A program made the translations under genes and the position numbers. The notes under the pieces are model-generated. The model was not told the origin of the DNA. It did no database searches and saw only the letters and a program-made list of their open reading frames with translations. A DNA stretch of 64,000 bases from GAS188 sp963713805 (GTDB lineage: Bacteria; Pseudomonadota; Alphaproteobacteria; Rhizobiales; Beijerinckiaceae), in assembly GCA_963713805.1 (NCBI GenBank), contig CAVQNF010000019.1:1-64000 (forward strand), read 5' to 3'. This document shows positions 50,837 to 60,371 of the stretch, in pieces (the first letter of the stretch is position 1; every line of letters begins with the position of its first letter).

Positions 50837-53800
50837 ATGGATGAATTTCTTGTCTTCCTCCTCCTCGCCTTCGTCGTCTTCGCGGGGTGGCGCAGGATGA
50901 AGCGGCTCGAGCGCGGGCTCGTGCGGATGCGCGACGAGGTCGGCCTGTTGGTCCTCGAGATGCAAGGCCTGAAGAGCGAGGCGTCCTCCACGGACGAGAA
51001 GACGGCGCCCGCGGACGTTCTGCCGGAATTTCGCCGTGCTCGAACGCCCGACGCCGAGAGCGGCCCCGAGACCTTGCGGCCGACGGATCGCGGGTCGCCC
51101 GACCCTCGAACGCCAGCCGTTCCGTCGCTCGCGCGTCAGGAGGCGGCGTCATCGACAAGAAGCGCGACCGGGGAAGCGCCGCGCGACGCGCTCGCGACCA
51201 TGCGCCCGCCCCCCGATCCGAGCCCGGCCGCCACCCCCTCCGAGCCTCGGATCGCGGCGGCGCAAATGCCGGACGCGTCCAAGATCCGCACCCTCGAGGA
51301 ACGGCTCGGCGCCCATTGGACGGTGTGGATCGGCGGCCTCGCGCTCGCGCTCGGCGCCGTTCTCCTGGTGCGGTATTCGATCGAGCGCGGCTTCTTCGGC
51401 CCCGGCATGAGAATCGCATTGGGCGCTCTCCTGGCGGCAGCGCTTGCGACCGCCGGTGAGTTCCTGCGCCGAAAGGATGTCCACGACGCACGCGCGTCCG
51501 ATGAAGAATTGCGGGTCGAGACCGCGAGCACGGAGAGAAATTCGCTCCGTGCGGCATCCTCCACGGATTTGACCCCCAAGGATTTGGGCTCGCCCGCCGG
51601 CCCCTTCGCGACGCCTTATATTCCGGGCGTGCTGACGGCATCGGGAACCATCGCCGCCTTCGCCACCATCTATTCCGCCCATGCGGTTTATGGCTTCATC
51701 GGGCCGGCGGCATCCTTCCTGGCGCTCGGCCTCGTCGCGATCGCGACCATGGCAGCGGCTTGGGTGCACGGGCCGGCCCTGGCGGGTCTCGGGCTCGTGG
51801 GCGCCCTGGCGACGCCTTTGCTCGTGGACACCGAGAACGCGAGCGCCTGGCCTGTCATCGCCTATGACCTCGTCGTCGTGGCCTGCGCCTACGGGCTCGC
51901 CCGATTGAAGCGCTGGCCCTGGCTCGCCACGGCGGCCGCGATCGGCGCCATCCTTTGGGCGCTCCCCTTCATCGCGCAGGTCGCGGGTTCTCGAGAACAT
52001 GAACCGCTCTATGCGGCGCTCACCCATATCGCGCTTCAGCTCGGCCTCGCCGCCTATGCGCTGGCGATCGTCCCCCATCGGGGCCGGCCCGACCAGGAGG
52101 CCCGGATCGACCCGCTCGCGCATGGCGTGCTCGGCGCTTTCGCGCTTCTCGCCATCCTGGCCTTGGGGGTCGTTCCTCCGTCGCTTTTCGGCGGAGGCTG
52201 GATCATCGGCGCGCTCCTCGTCGCGGCGTTGCTCGCGGGGACCGCCATCCGGAGCGCCTCCGCCTGCGGAGGAGCGGGCCTCGCCGGCCTCCTCATCCTC
52301 GCCGCGCTCTGGCTGTGGCCGAAAGCGAGCGGGGAAGCGCAAGATGTGATTCGCCTGGCGCAAGCCGACGCGCCCTTCGCTTTCTCCACCCCGCCCATGC
52401 TGCTCGACATGTTCTGGCGAGGCGTGCCGGCGATCAAGCCGCTGGGTTTCGCGGCCTTCGCGATCCTCGCCGGCGCCGGCGTCGCGCTTGCCGCCATCCG
52501 TCGCTTGCGCGAGGGCGCCGATCTGCCGATGCGCGTCGCCGTCACCTACGCGGGCGCGGCCTCGCTCACCCCGCTGGTTTCTCTCGCGATCGCCTATCTG
52601 CGTTTCGCGAGGCACGAGGCCTCTTTGCTGCTCGCGCTCATCGCCTGCCTCACCGGGCTTGGCTTCGCGGGCGCGACCTCGCTCTTCCTCAAAGCGTTTC
52701 GCGCCCGCGAGAGCGGCGCGCTCAAGCTCGGCCTCGGCGCCATGGCGGCGAGCGCGATCGCCGCGGTCTCGCTCGGCCTCGTCTTCGCGCTCGACGGCGG
52801 CATGCTGACCGTGGCCTTGGCGCTCGCCGCGCTCGGCACGGCCTTCGTGGCGAGCCTGCTCGACCTTTCGGCGCTGCGCTGGTGCGTCGCCGCGCTCGGC
52901 GTTCTCGTCGCGGCGCGCATCTCCTCCGAGCCCCGCATCATCGGCAGCGGCTTGTCGCGCGACGCCGATCTTCAACTGGCTGCTCTTCGGCTATGGCGTG
53001 CCGGCGGCCGCCTTCGCACTCGCCGGACGCCTTCTGAGAAGGGTGCGGGACGATATACCCGCGCATGTCGCCGACGCGCTCGCCGTGTTGTTCTGCGCGC
53101 TTCTCTTCTTCTTCGAGATCCGGCACGCGACGAACGGCGGCGATCCTTTCGCGCGAGGCTCGGGCCTCGTCGAGCAAGGCCTGCTCGCCGTCACCTCGCT
53201 CGGCTTCAGCCTCGTGCTGACGCGGCTCGACGCGGCACGCGCCAACATCGTCTTCCGCTACGCTTCGATCGCCTTCGGCATGATCGGCATGGCGATCGCC
53301 GCAATCGGCCTTCTGTGGCGCTACAACCCGCTGTTCGATGCCACCCCGCTCGAAGGCGGGCCGATCCTCAACACGCTGATCCTCGGATATCTGATCCCTT
53401 CGCTGACGGCCGGCACGCTGGCGTTCCTCGCGCGCAAGCCGCGCCCGTTCTGGTATTGGGGCAGCGCCGCAGCGCTTGGCCTCATTCTCGCTTTCGCCTT
53501 TCTCATCCTCGAGCTGCGCGTTCTCTTCCATGGGCAAATGATCGTCGCTTGGCTCGGAGCGGGGGTCGCCGAGCTCGGCATCGACACGGCGCTGCTGCTT
53601 TCAGGCGCGCTCCTCTTCGCCTTCGTCGCGAAGGGCGAGCTCGCGCCGTGGCTCAAGAAGACCTCGGCCGCGCTGGCGCTCCTCGCCATGGCGATCTTCG
53701 CCTTGGGCCTCGGGCTCCTGGCGAACCCCCTGCTCAGCCGAGAGGGGATCGCCGGCAACGCCGTCTTCAACACGCTTCTCGTCGGTTACGCGCTCCCATC

Positions 53801-54230
53801 CCTCCTCAATGCCGTCCTCGCCCGTCGCGTGAGGGGAATGGGATGGCGGCGCTATGCGAGCCTCGCGAGCTCGGCGGCGATCCTTTGCCTCTTCGCCTAT
53901 GCGAGCCTCGAGGTCCGCCGCGTCTTCCAAGGAACGGCGATGGACCTTTTCCAGGGTTTCACGCAGGGCGAGCTCTATGCCTATTCGGCGGCCTGGCTCA
54001 CGCTCGGCATCTTGCTCTTGGGCTACGGGCTTTGGCACGGCTCGCGCGAGGCGCGCCTGGCATCGGCCTGCTTCGTCGTCGCGAGCGTGCTCAAGGTGTT
54101 CCTTTTCGATCTTGCGAGCCTCGAAGGCATCTTGCGCGCGCTCTCCTTCATCGGGCTCGGCGCCGTGCTCATCGGCATCGGCCTCGTGTATCAGCGGTTC
54201 GTCTTCGCGCATCGGGCCGCTGCCGGATAA
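50837..54230 (+). CDS. Giant DUF2339 polytopic membrane protein (one frameshift)
   Basis: About 1,130 residues. N-terminus MDEFLVFLLLAFVVFAGWRR anchors a coiled coil (MKRLERGLVRMRDEVGLLVL) and a disordered Pro/Ala linker; the conserved block LEERLGAHWTVWIGGLALAL opens a bundle of well over 20 predicted membrane helices. One extra C in GATCTTCAAC near 52970 splits the frame; after it the sequence continues LLFGYGVPAAAFALAGRLLR to FIGLGAVLIGIGLVYQRFVF. DUF2339 proteins are common in Gram-negatives and unassigned; size and helix count suggest a transport or envelope role, which is inference. The long antisense frames over it are shadows. Confidence 0.9.
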
Positions 54231-54267
54231 TCGAAGGATCGATCAACTCGGCACCTTTGTGCGACCC

Positions 54268-54654
54268 TCATGCGGCGGCGATGACCTCGATCTCGACCAG
54301 CCAGGCAGCGTCGAAGATATCCGCGACGATCGTGGTCGAGGCGGGGCATAGATCGCCCAGCGCCTCTTTGCGCGCGACGCGATTTTCCATTCCGTAGGCA
54401 CGGTCAGCGAGATACGTCGTCACCTTGACGACATTGTCGATCGTCATGTCCGCGGCGCGCAATTGTGCTTTCACATTGGCCCAGGCGAGGCGGCATTGCG
54501 CGGCGAACCCGGACGGAACCTCGCCCTGAACGTCCACGGGGATTTGTCCGCTGACGAAGACGACGCGCTTGAACTGCGAAATCTCCACGGCGTTCGCGTA
54601 ACCGCCGCCGACGGGGAGCATGGCGTCGGCCGCATTGATGTTTCGGCGCTTCAT
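54268..54654 (-). CDS. RidA/YjgF-family protein lacking the catalytic arginine
   Basis: A 128-residue Rid-fold protein (ATG 54654; five codons more are possible). Conserved stretches: FKRVVFVSGQIPVDVQGEVP, CRLAWANVKAQLRAADMTID, VVKVTTYLADRAYG and LVEIEVIAAA. Canonical RidA hydrolyses reactive enamines/imines using an Arg in the P-A-R-x-x-V-x-V motif near residue 105; here the motif reads PASTTIVADI, with Ser in place of Arg. The protein therefore belongs to a divergent Rid subgroup probably without imine deaminase activity. It trimerises in the family. Located between the DUF2339 gene and RHS fragments. Confidence 0.82.
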   Translation of the reverse strand: MKRRNINAADAMLPVGGGYANAVEISQFKRVVFVSGQIPVDVQGEVPSGFAAQCRLAWANVKAQLRAADMTIDNVVKVTTYLADRAYGMENRVARKEALGDLCPASTTIVADIFDAAWLVEIEVIAAA

Positions 54655-54688
54655 ATCCGTTGTCTCCACAAGCTTTTGCGCTGTGCCA

Positions 54689-54958
54689 TCATCGGCCGAT
54701 GCGCTGGTTCGCGAGGTTATAGCTGAAGCCGAAGCTCGAGCTGCTCGTGGCCGCCGTCGCGGCGGGCACGGGCGCCGGACTCCACGAGAAGCCGAGCGGC
54801 CGGTTGAGCGCGTCGTAAGTCGCGCTCAGGGCGAGGTTCGATGGTGGCTGCAGTGGGCTCGCGATCGCGGCGCTGTTGTCGCGGGTGCCGATAAGCTGAC
54901 CTTCGATAGGCACGATCACAGCTCGCACTACCCTGCTCAGTAATCTTAAGGAGTGGCC
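54689..54958 (-). pseudogene. RHS/YD-repeat protein fragment (3' piece)
   Basis: An open stretch of ~85 codons without a proper start: IEGQLIGTRDNSAAIASPLQ, LALSATYDALNRPLGFSWSP, and FGFSYNLANQRIGR before the TGA. YDALNRP and YNxANQR are typical YD-repeat units of bacterial RHS proteins (polymorphic toxins and related shells). Only about two repeats remain, so this is a remnant. Its upstream edge abuts the gene at 54946. G+C is normal here but falls sharply upstream. Confidence 0.6.
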
Positions 54959-55230
54959 ATGTCTTCAGTTACGGAAACGACACGAACATCCCCGTCAAAG
55001 CCGCCTTTCACGCAAGCTGATATCTCGTCCGAGAACTCATCTAATGTAGCACGTCCATCTCGATCAAAGTCATTCTCCACGCTTAGCGTGAGGAACTTTC
55101 CATCCCAATTGCTGACAGCCCGCCGGTGCCAATTCCGTCTCAAAAAAGCAGTTGCAATGTCGTTGGCAGCTCCTACTCCCGCATCAACGGAAAGCCCCTC
55201 ACATTGAAGTACAACACGATACGAAGCCAT
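54946..55230 (-). CDS. Small EF-hand-like, immunity-type protein
   Basis: A 94-residue soluble protein starting MASYRVVLQCEGLSVDAG (M at 55230; further upstream codons are possible). It contains a textbook EF-hand loop, D-F-D-R-D-G-R-A-T-L-D-E, preceded by LSVEN and followed by F-SDEISACV, so calcium binding is plausible. Its place between two RHS fragments, its short length and its lower G+C are what one expects of an orphan immunity gene left after loss of a toxin tip; this role is inference. The last bases overlap the start of the neighbouring RHS fragment. Confidence 0.5.
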   Translation of the reverse strand: MASYRVVLQCEGLSVDAGVGAANDIATAFLRRNWHRRAVSNWDGKFLTLSVENDFDRDGRATLDEFSDEISACVKGGFDGDVRVVSVTEDMATP

Positions 55231-55374
55231 GAATCGGCGCTCAACAGAAAGGGAAGCCATGACAAGCCACGACATAGAGGCGACGTTTGTTCAATCGCCT
55301 ATTATATGCGTCAAGGGCGCGGAGATGAAGGTTCGATCGGATCGTTCGGGCCGTGGAGCACATCAACGCAGGCG

Positions 55375-55791
55375 TCAAGACACAAACGATCTTTTATAAT
55401 CAAACGTATCGTTGAATAATTCTCTAATAAACGGAATTATCGGGTCATCCGACTCAAGCCAATCATTTGCAATTATTCCAATTATGAATTCCGCGTTCGC
55501 TTTCCACCCTTTCTCCAAGATCGCCCCCTCGTGGCGCTCCATGATTTCCGAAACCATCCCCGGATCATAGACGTACATTGCCCCGCTACCGATGCAGGTT
55601 TCCTCCTCGTTGAAAACGCGCACGCGGAGCCCGCGCTCAGTGAGCGCCAGAGCCCAGCTATCCGCGGTCATTAATAGAATGTCGGTAATCGTGTACAAGG
55701 GCGGATAGCCCACGGCCTTCGTCTTCCCAAGCTCGTCGAAGTGACGGCGGATTTCATCCTTGCCCTTTTCGTTTTTGCTCCACTGATTCAT
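55375..55791 (-). CDS. Hypothetical, immunity-type protein (138 aa)
   Basis: A 138-residue acidic protein from ATG 55791 (GGAGAAGAAAAACG ahead); the frame continues 28 codons upstream into RHS debris. Sequence highlights: IRRHFDELGKTKAVGYPPLY, TITDILLMTADSWALALTER, GLRVRVFNEEETCIGSGAMY, NDWLESDDPIIPFIRELFND. The final 60 bases are only about 30-35% G+C, unlike nearby genes, which points to foreign origin. Small size, acidity and position directly after a YD-repeat fragment suggest an immunity protein; no toxin is left beside it. Family not recognised. Confidence 0.55.
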   Translation of the reverse strand: MNQWSKNEKGKDEIRRHFDELGKTKAVGYPPLYTITDILLMTADSWALALTERGLRVRVFNEEETCIGSGAMYVYDPGMVSEIMERHEGAILEKGWKANAEFIIGIIANDWLESDDPIIPFIRELFNDTFDYKRSFVS

Positions 55792-55819
55792 CGTTTTTCT
55801 TCTCCGTCTCAGCGCCACC

Positions 55820-56023
55820 TTAATCACCGCATTTTTCCGGGAACGCGGATTGCCGCGTCTTGAGCAACCGGCCATCGGAATCGTAACAAAACCTTGTCGT
55901 CACGCCCGTGGGTGCGGCCAAAGTTCCGGGCGAGACGCTCGCGATGATCCGCCGATCGGCATACGCACCGAGAATATAGAGGACTGTGCGCACGGCCCTA
56001 CTTGCCGGACCGTGGGGGCCATT
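55820..56023 (-). pseudogene. RHS/YD-repeat protein fragment (5' piece)
   Basis: A stop-to-stop frame of 67 codons: YILGAYADRRIIASVSPGTL, then VTTRFCYDSDGRLLKTRQSA and a TAA. YDSDGRLLKTRQ is a YD repeat (YDxxGRLxxxxQ). No start codon with ribosome site. It lies just upstream of the 138-residue gene on the same strand, the normal order of RHS core then tip/immunity. The toxin tip itself is absent. Confidence 0.5.
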
Positions 56024-56300
56024 TTAGATCTAATCCCCGAATTTCGCGTGTGGCTATCACCGTGATCGCAGCACAATTTACGGAGGCCTGCGAACCTTTC
56101 GTCAACTAGCGAATAGAAATCCATCCACCGAAGATTGGGAACGCGTGCCTATTCCAATTCACAAATCCGTGTGGCGTGCGGGCTTGGGTCGCTCGGATGG
56201 CGTGATGCCATATCCTTGCATTTCTTGATATTTTAAGCTTAAAACATTTTGCACGACGCTGCAGCGATGTAGAGTGTGGTCCGGAAAGGAGCCACCACCC

Positions 56301-58660
56301 ATGAAGATCGATGTCATCGGCGGCGGACCGGCCGGGCTTTATTTCGCGATCCTCGCCAAGAAGAGCTTTCCGCGCTTCGACATCCGCGTGCACGAGCGCA
56401 ATCAGGCGGACGACACTTTCGGCTTCGGCGTCGTCTTCTCGGACGCGACGCTCGACAATTTCGAGCGCGCCGACAAGGAGAGCTACGAGGCGATCACCAG
56501 CCGTTTCGCCTATTGGGACGACATCGAGATCCATATCCACGGCGCGGTGCATCGCATCGGCGGCAACGGCTTTTGCGGCTGCTCGCGCCGCACGCTCCTG
56601 CTCCTCCTTCAGGAGCGCGCCCGCGCGCTCGGCGTCGAGCTCATCTTCCGCACCGAGATCGCCGACGCTCGACGAATTCCGCCATCCGATCTCGTCGTCG
56701 CGGCGGACGGCCTCAACAGCCGCATCCGCGAGGACCACAAGGCGCATTTCGGCAGCGAGATCGATCTGCGCCCGAACTGGTTCTCCTGGATGGGATCGAC
56801 GCGGACCTTCGACGCCTTCACCTTCTTCTTCAAGGAAACCGAGCACGGCATCTTCATCGCCCATTGCTACCAATACGAAGCCGACCGCTCGACCTTCGTG
56901 CTCGAGACCGATCCCGACACCTTCGTGAAGGCCGGCCTCGACCGGATGGACGAGGCAGGCCTCGGCGCGCTTCCTCGAGAAGCGTCTTCGCCGAGGAGCT
57001 CGAAGGCCATAAGCTCACGACCAATCGCTCGCTCTGGCGGCGCTTCCCGATGATCCGCAACGCGCGCTGGACGATGGATGACCGCGTCGTGCTTCTCGGC
57101 GACGCCAAGGCGACGGCGCATTTCTCGATCGGCTCGGGCACCAAGCTCGCCATGGAGGACGCGATCTCGCTGCATCAGGCGCTGGTCGCGGAGCGCGGCG
57201 ACATCGCCGGCGCGCTTCAGCGCTTCGAGGCGACGCGGCGCGAGGAGGTCGAGAAGACGCAGCATGCCGCCGATGTCTCGCTCGTCTGGTTCGAGCATGT
57301 GAAGCGCTTCTGGGACATGGACCCCTTGCGCTTCTCCTTCGGCCTGATGACGCGCTCGAAATCGATCACCTTCGACAATCTCGAGCTGCGCGCGCCCGCG
57401 CTTCATCCGCGAGGTCGAGACGCAATTTCGCCAAGGAGGTGCGCGCCGCACGGCCATGATGTCGATCTCGAGCGGCCCTTGCCGCCCCTCTTCCAACCCT
57501 TGCGCTTGCGCGAGATGACGCTCGCGAACCGCGTCGTCGTCTCGCCGATGTGCATGTATTCGGCGAAGGACGGCGTGCCGCAGGATTTCCACCTCGTGCA
57601 TTACGGCGCGCTCGCCATGGGGGGCGCGGGCCTCATCTTCACCGAGATGACCTGCGTCGCGCCCGATGCGCGCATCACGCCTGGATGCACCGGGCTGTGG
57701 AACGATGCGCAAGAGGCGGAATTCGCCCGCATCGTCGCCTTCACCCATGAGAATTCGCAGGCGCGCATCTGCCTGCAGCTCGGCCATGCCGGGAGGAAAG
57801 GCGCGACGAAGCTCATGTGGGAAGGGATGGACGAGCCCTTGGACGAGGGCGCCTGGCCCGTCATCTCGGCTTCCCCCCTTCCCTATTTTCCGCAGAGCCA
57901 AGTGCCGCGCGAGATGACGCTCGCCGACATGGACCGCGTGCGCGAGGAGTTCGTGGCGAGCGTCGAGCGCGGCGAGCGCGCCGGCTTCGACATGCTCGAG
58001 ATGCACGCGGCCCATGGCTATCTGCTCGCGAGCTTCCTCTCCCCGCTGACGAACCAGCGCACGGACGCTTACGGCGGAAGCCTCGAGAACCGGATGCGCT
58101 TCCCGCTCGAGGTCTTCGCCGCGATGCGGGCCGCCTGGCCGGCGCACAAGCCGATGTCGGTGCGCATCTCCGCGTCGGATTGGCAGGAGGGCGGACTTAC
58201 GGAAGAGGAGGCGATCGCGATCGCCGGCGCCTTCGCGGAGGCGGGCGCCGATCTCGTCGACGTGTCGAGCGGCCAGACGACCCCGCTGGCGCGCCCCTTC
58301 TACGGCCGCATGTTCCAGACGCCCTTCTCGGAGGCCATCCGCAACGAGGCGCGGGTCGCGACCATGGCGGTCGGCTCGATCACGAGCGCCGACCAGGCGA
58401 ACACCATCCTCGCGGCGGGACGCGCCGATCTCGTGGCCTTCGGGCGTCCGCATCTCGCCGACCCCGGCTTCGCGCTCAAGGCCGCCGCCTGGTACGGCGC
58501 CGAAGGCATGTTCGTGCCGAAGCCGTACCAGCCCGGCAAGGATCAGCTCATGCGCAACACGCCGCGCGACAAGGCCGATCTCGTCGATCTGCGCCTTCGC
58601 GCCAAGCCGAAGAGCCGCGCCCCGACCTTCGCGCGCAAGCACAAGGCGGCCGCCGAGTGA
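56301..58660 (+). CDS. Bifunctional salicylyl-CoA 5-hydroxylase/oxidoreductase (frameshifted)
   Basis: About 786 residues, a fusion of an FAD monooxygenase and an Old-Yellow-Enzyme domain found in Bradyrhizobium-type genomes and linked to salicylyl-CoA to gentisyl-CoA conversion. Hydroxylase half: GGGPAGLYFAILAKKSFPRF (FAD GxGxxG), FGFGVVFSDATLDNFERADK, GDAKATAHFSIGSGTKLAME (GD FAD motif). OYE half from ~residue 400: PLRLREMTLANRVVVSPMCM, LVHYGALAMGGAGLIFTEMT, QLGHAGRKGATK, HAAHGYLLASFLSPLTNQRT with catalytic Tyr in DAYGG, FGRPHLADPG. Breaks near 56970-56985 (two extra C) and an excursion 57400-57455 restore on single-base corrections. No gentisate genes adjoin it. Confidence 0.9.
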
Positions 58661-58746
58661 GGCATGGACTTTAGTGTCTCGAACCGCGGCCCAAGGGGTA
58701 GTCGGAAACATGCTTTGTGGAAGGATCGAAGTACGAAGGCCCTGAC

Positions 58747-58963
58747 CTTAGCGATGCGGTCTTCCATATGAATGTACAGCGCGAGCCGGCGCATTGAGAC
58801 TCCAAATCACCAAGGGGGCCTTGGAGCAAAAGCCTGACAAGGCAGCTCCAAGAAGAACTGGATCCCCGCCTTCGCGTGGCCTTCGCGGGGATGAGCGAAG
58901 AGGTTGAAGCCCACCCTCGCTCATTCCCACGCCTTACCCCTGCTCATTCCCGCAGCCTCCCCC
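58747..58963. repeat. ~215-bp repeat, copy 1
   Basis: About 80% identical by eye to 60053-60262, same orientation. Shared blocks include GCGATGCGGT.TTCCATAT, GGCCTTGGAGC, AAGGCAGCTCCAAGAAGAA, GATCCCCGCC...GCGGGGATGAGCG and CGCTCATTCCCACGCCTTAC. It occupies most of the 360-base gap between the hydroxylase fusion and the ABC substrate-binding gene. Confidence 0.75.
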
Positions 58964-59023
58964 CGGGGTGGCGCCCGATCTCCCGTGAGCCCAATGGCCG
59001 CGTCCACCGACCATGGGGAACGT

Positions 59024-60001
59024 TTAATCGATCACCTCATCGGCCTGAGCGAGCAAGGAGGGCGGAACGGTCAGGCCGAGCGCTTTTGCGGTTTTGAGAT
59101 TAAGCAAGAGTTGAAACCGTGTCGGCCTCTCGACGGGCAGATTTTCCGGCTTTGAGCCATCGAGAATTTTCCCAACCAGGATGCCTGCCTGCCGATGGAG
59201 ATCAACAACGTCGGTGCCATAGGCCATGAGGCCGCCCGCCTTCGCAAAATCGGGAAATAATGTGATCGCGGGGAGCCGGTATTTGAGCGCGTTGTCGGCG
59301 ATAAGCTTAAGGTGCGCCCCGAACAAAGCCGACGACAGGATGAGCAAACCGTCGGCCTTCGCATCCGCCGCGGCCGAAAGCGCCGCTTCCACTTCACCTG
59401 GCCCGCTCACTTTGAGGAGCTGCAACGATAAGGCGCGGGAATTTGCCTCTGTCATGACCGTATCGAGCTGTCGCGGACCGGTCCTCGGATCCCAGAGAAC
59501 GGCCAATCGAGACAGCTTGGAAACGCTTTCGGTCAGCAGCCCTAGCCACTTGCCGCTGATCTGGGGGAAGTCGAAAAAAATTCCGGTCAGGTTGCCCCCG
59601 GGATGCGCGACGCTTGCAACAAAACCATCCTTCACCGGATCGATTTCGAGATTCAGTGCCACAATGGGTATCGTTGTGGTCGCCGTACTGGCGAGCCGAA
59701 TGATCGCTTCCTGACCCGTGATAAAGAGCACCCGCACATTTCGGGCCACCAGCTCGGCCTCGAGGGGTTCAAATCGATCAAAATCCGATTCCGCGATCCG
59801 CGAAATGAGCGCGATATTGCGCCCGTCCACGTAGCCCTTCGAGCGCAAACCTTCCAAAAAAGCCGCAATGCGAGGAGCTCCGGCCGCGGTGTTGCCGGTA
59901 TAAAGGAAACCTACCTCTGGAATTTGCGCTGGAGCTTGCGCCCATGAACGCCCCGAATACGCCGACGCACCCAGCGCGGCGATAAAATGCCTTCGCTTCA
60001 T
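59024..60001 (-). CDS. ABC transporter substrate-binding protein (PF04392, TrpX-like)
   Basis: A 325-residue periplasmic binding protein with an intact frame; ATG 60001 gives MKRRHFIAALGASAYSGRSW, a short signal with twin arginines, cleaved near AQA. Family blocks: EVGFLYTGNTAAGAPRIAAF, EGLRSKGYVDGRNIALISR, TTIPIVALNLEIDPVKDGFV, ASVAHPGGNLTGIFFDFP and GGLMAYGTDVVDLHRQAGIL. PF04392 proteins are numerous in Bradyrhizobium relatives, often as orphans without permease or ATPase, as here; ligands are mostly unknown. The gene sits exactly between two copies of a ~215-bp repeat. Confidence 0.9.
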   Translation of the reverse strand: MKRRHFIAALGASAYSGRSWAQAPAQIPEVGFLYTGNTAAGAPRIAAFLEGLRSKGYVDGRNIALISRIAESDFDRFEPLEAELVARNVRVLFITGQEAIIRLASTATTTIPIVALNLEIDPVKDGFVASVAHPGGNLTGIFFDFPQISGKWLGLLTESVSKLSRLAVLWDPRTGPRQLDTVMTEANSRALSLQLLKVSGPGEVEAALSAAADAKADGLLILSSALFGAHLKLIADNALKYRLPAITLFPDFAKAGGLMAYGTDVVDLHRQAGILVGKILDGSKPENLPVERPTRFQLLLNLKTAKALGLTVPPSLLAQADEVID

Positions 60002-60052
60002 ATGTGATCTCACATATTAAATTCGTGCAGGCACGCTAGACCAACATTAGAC

Positions 60053-60308
60053 CTTTGGCGATGCGGTATTCCATATAAATGCATACGGAGCGGCTCGGCG
60101 CATCGAGACGCCGAACCCGCAAAGGCCTTGGAGCGAAAACCTGATAAGGCAGCTCCAAGAAGAATAGATCCCCGCCTACGCGGGGATGAGCGGAGAGGTT
60201 GGAGCCCACCCCCGCTCATTCCCACGCCTTACCCCTGCTCATTCCCGCAGCCTCACCCCCGCTCATTCCCGCAGCCTCACCCCCGCTCATTCCCGCGAAA
60301 GCGGGAAT
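60053..60308. repeat. ~215-bp repeat copy 2, ending in 24-bp tandem repeats and a hairpin
   Basis: The partner of 58747-58963, followed by about three tandem units of GCTCATTCCCGCAGCCTCACCCCC (24 bp) from ~60214 and a perfect 8-bp hairpin ATTCCCGC-GAAA-GCGGGAAT at 60289-60308. The hairpin has no T-run on either strand, so it is not a classical terminator. Confidence 0.75.
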
Positions 60309-60371
60309 CCAGGCTTGCCTAACTTTGCTCATGCCTAACTTTGCTCAAAGGCTTGAAGAGCGCGCAGGCTC

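Noticed and set aside
56867..58711. 614-codon minus-strand open frame
   Set aside because: Antisense to the OYE half of the hydroxylase fusion.
60214..60308. Possible CRISPR array
   Set aside because: Units are contiguous 24-bp tandem repeats without spacers and no cas gene is present.
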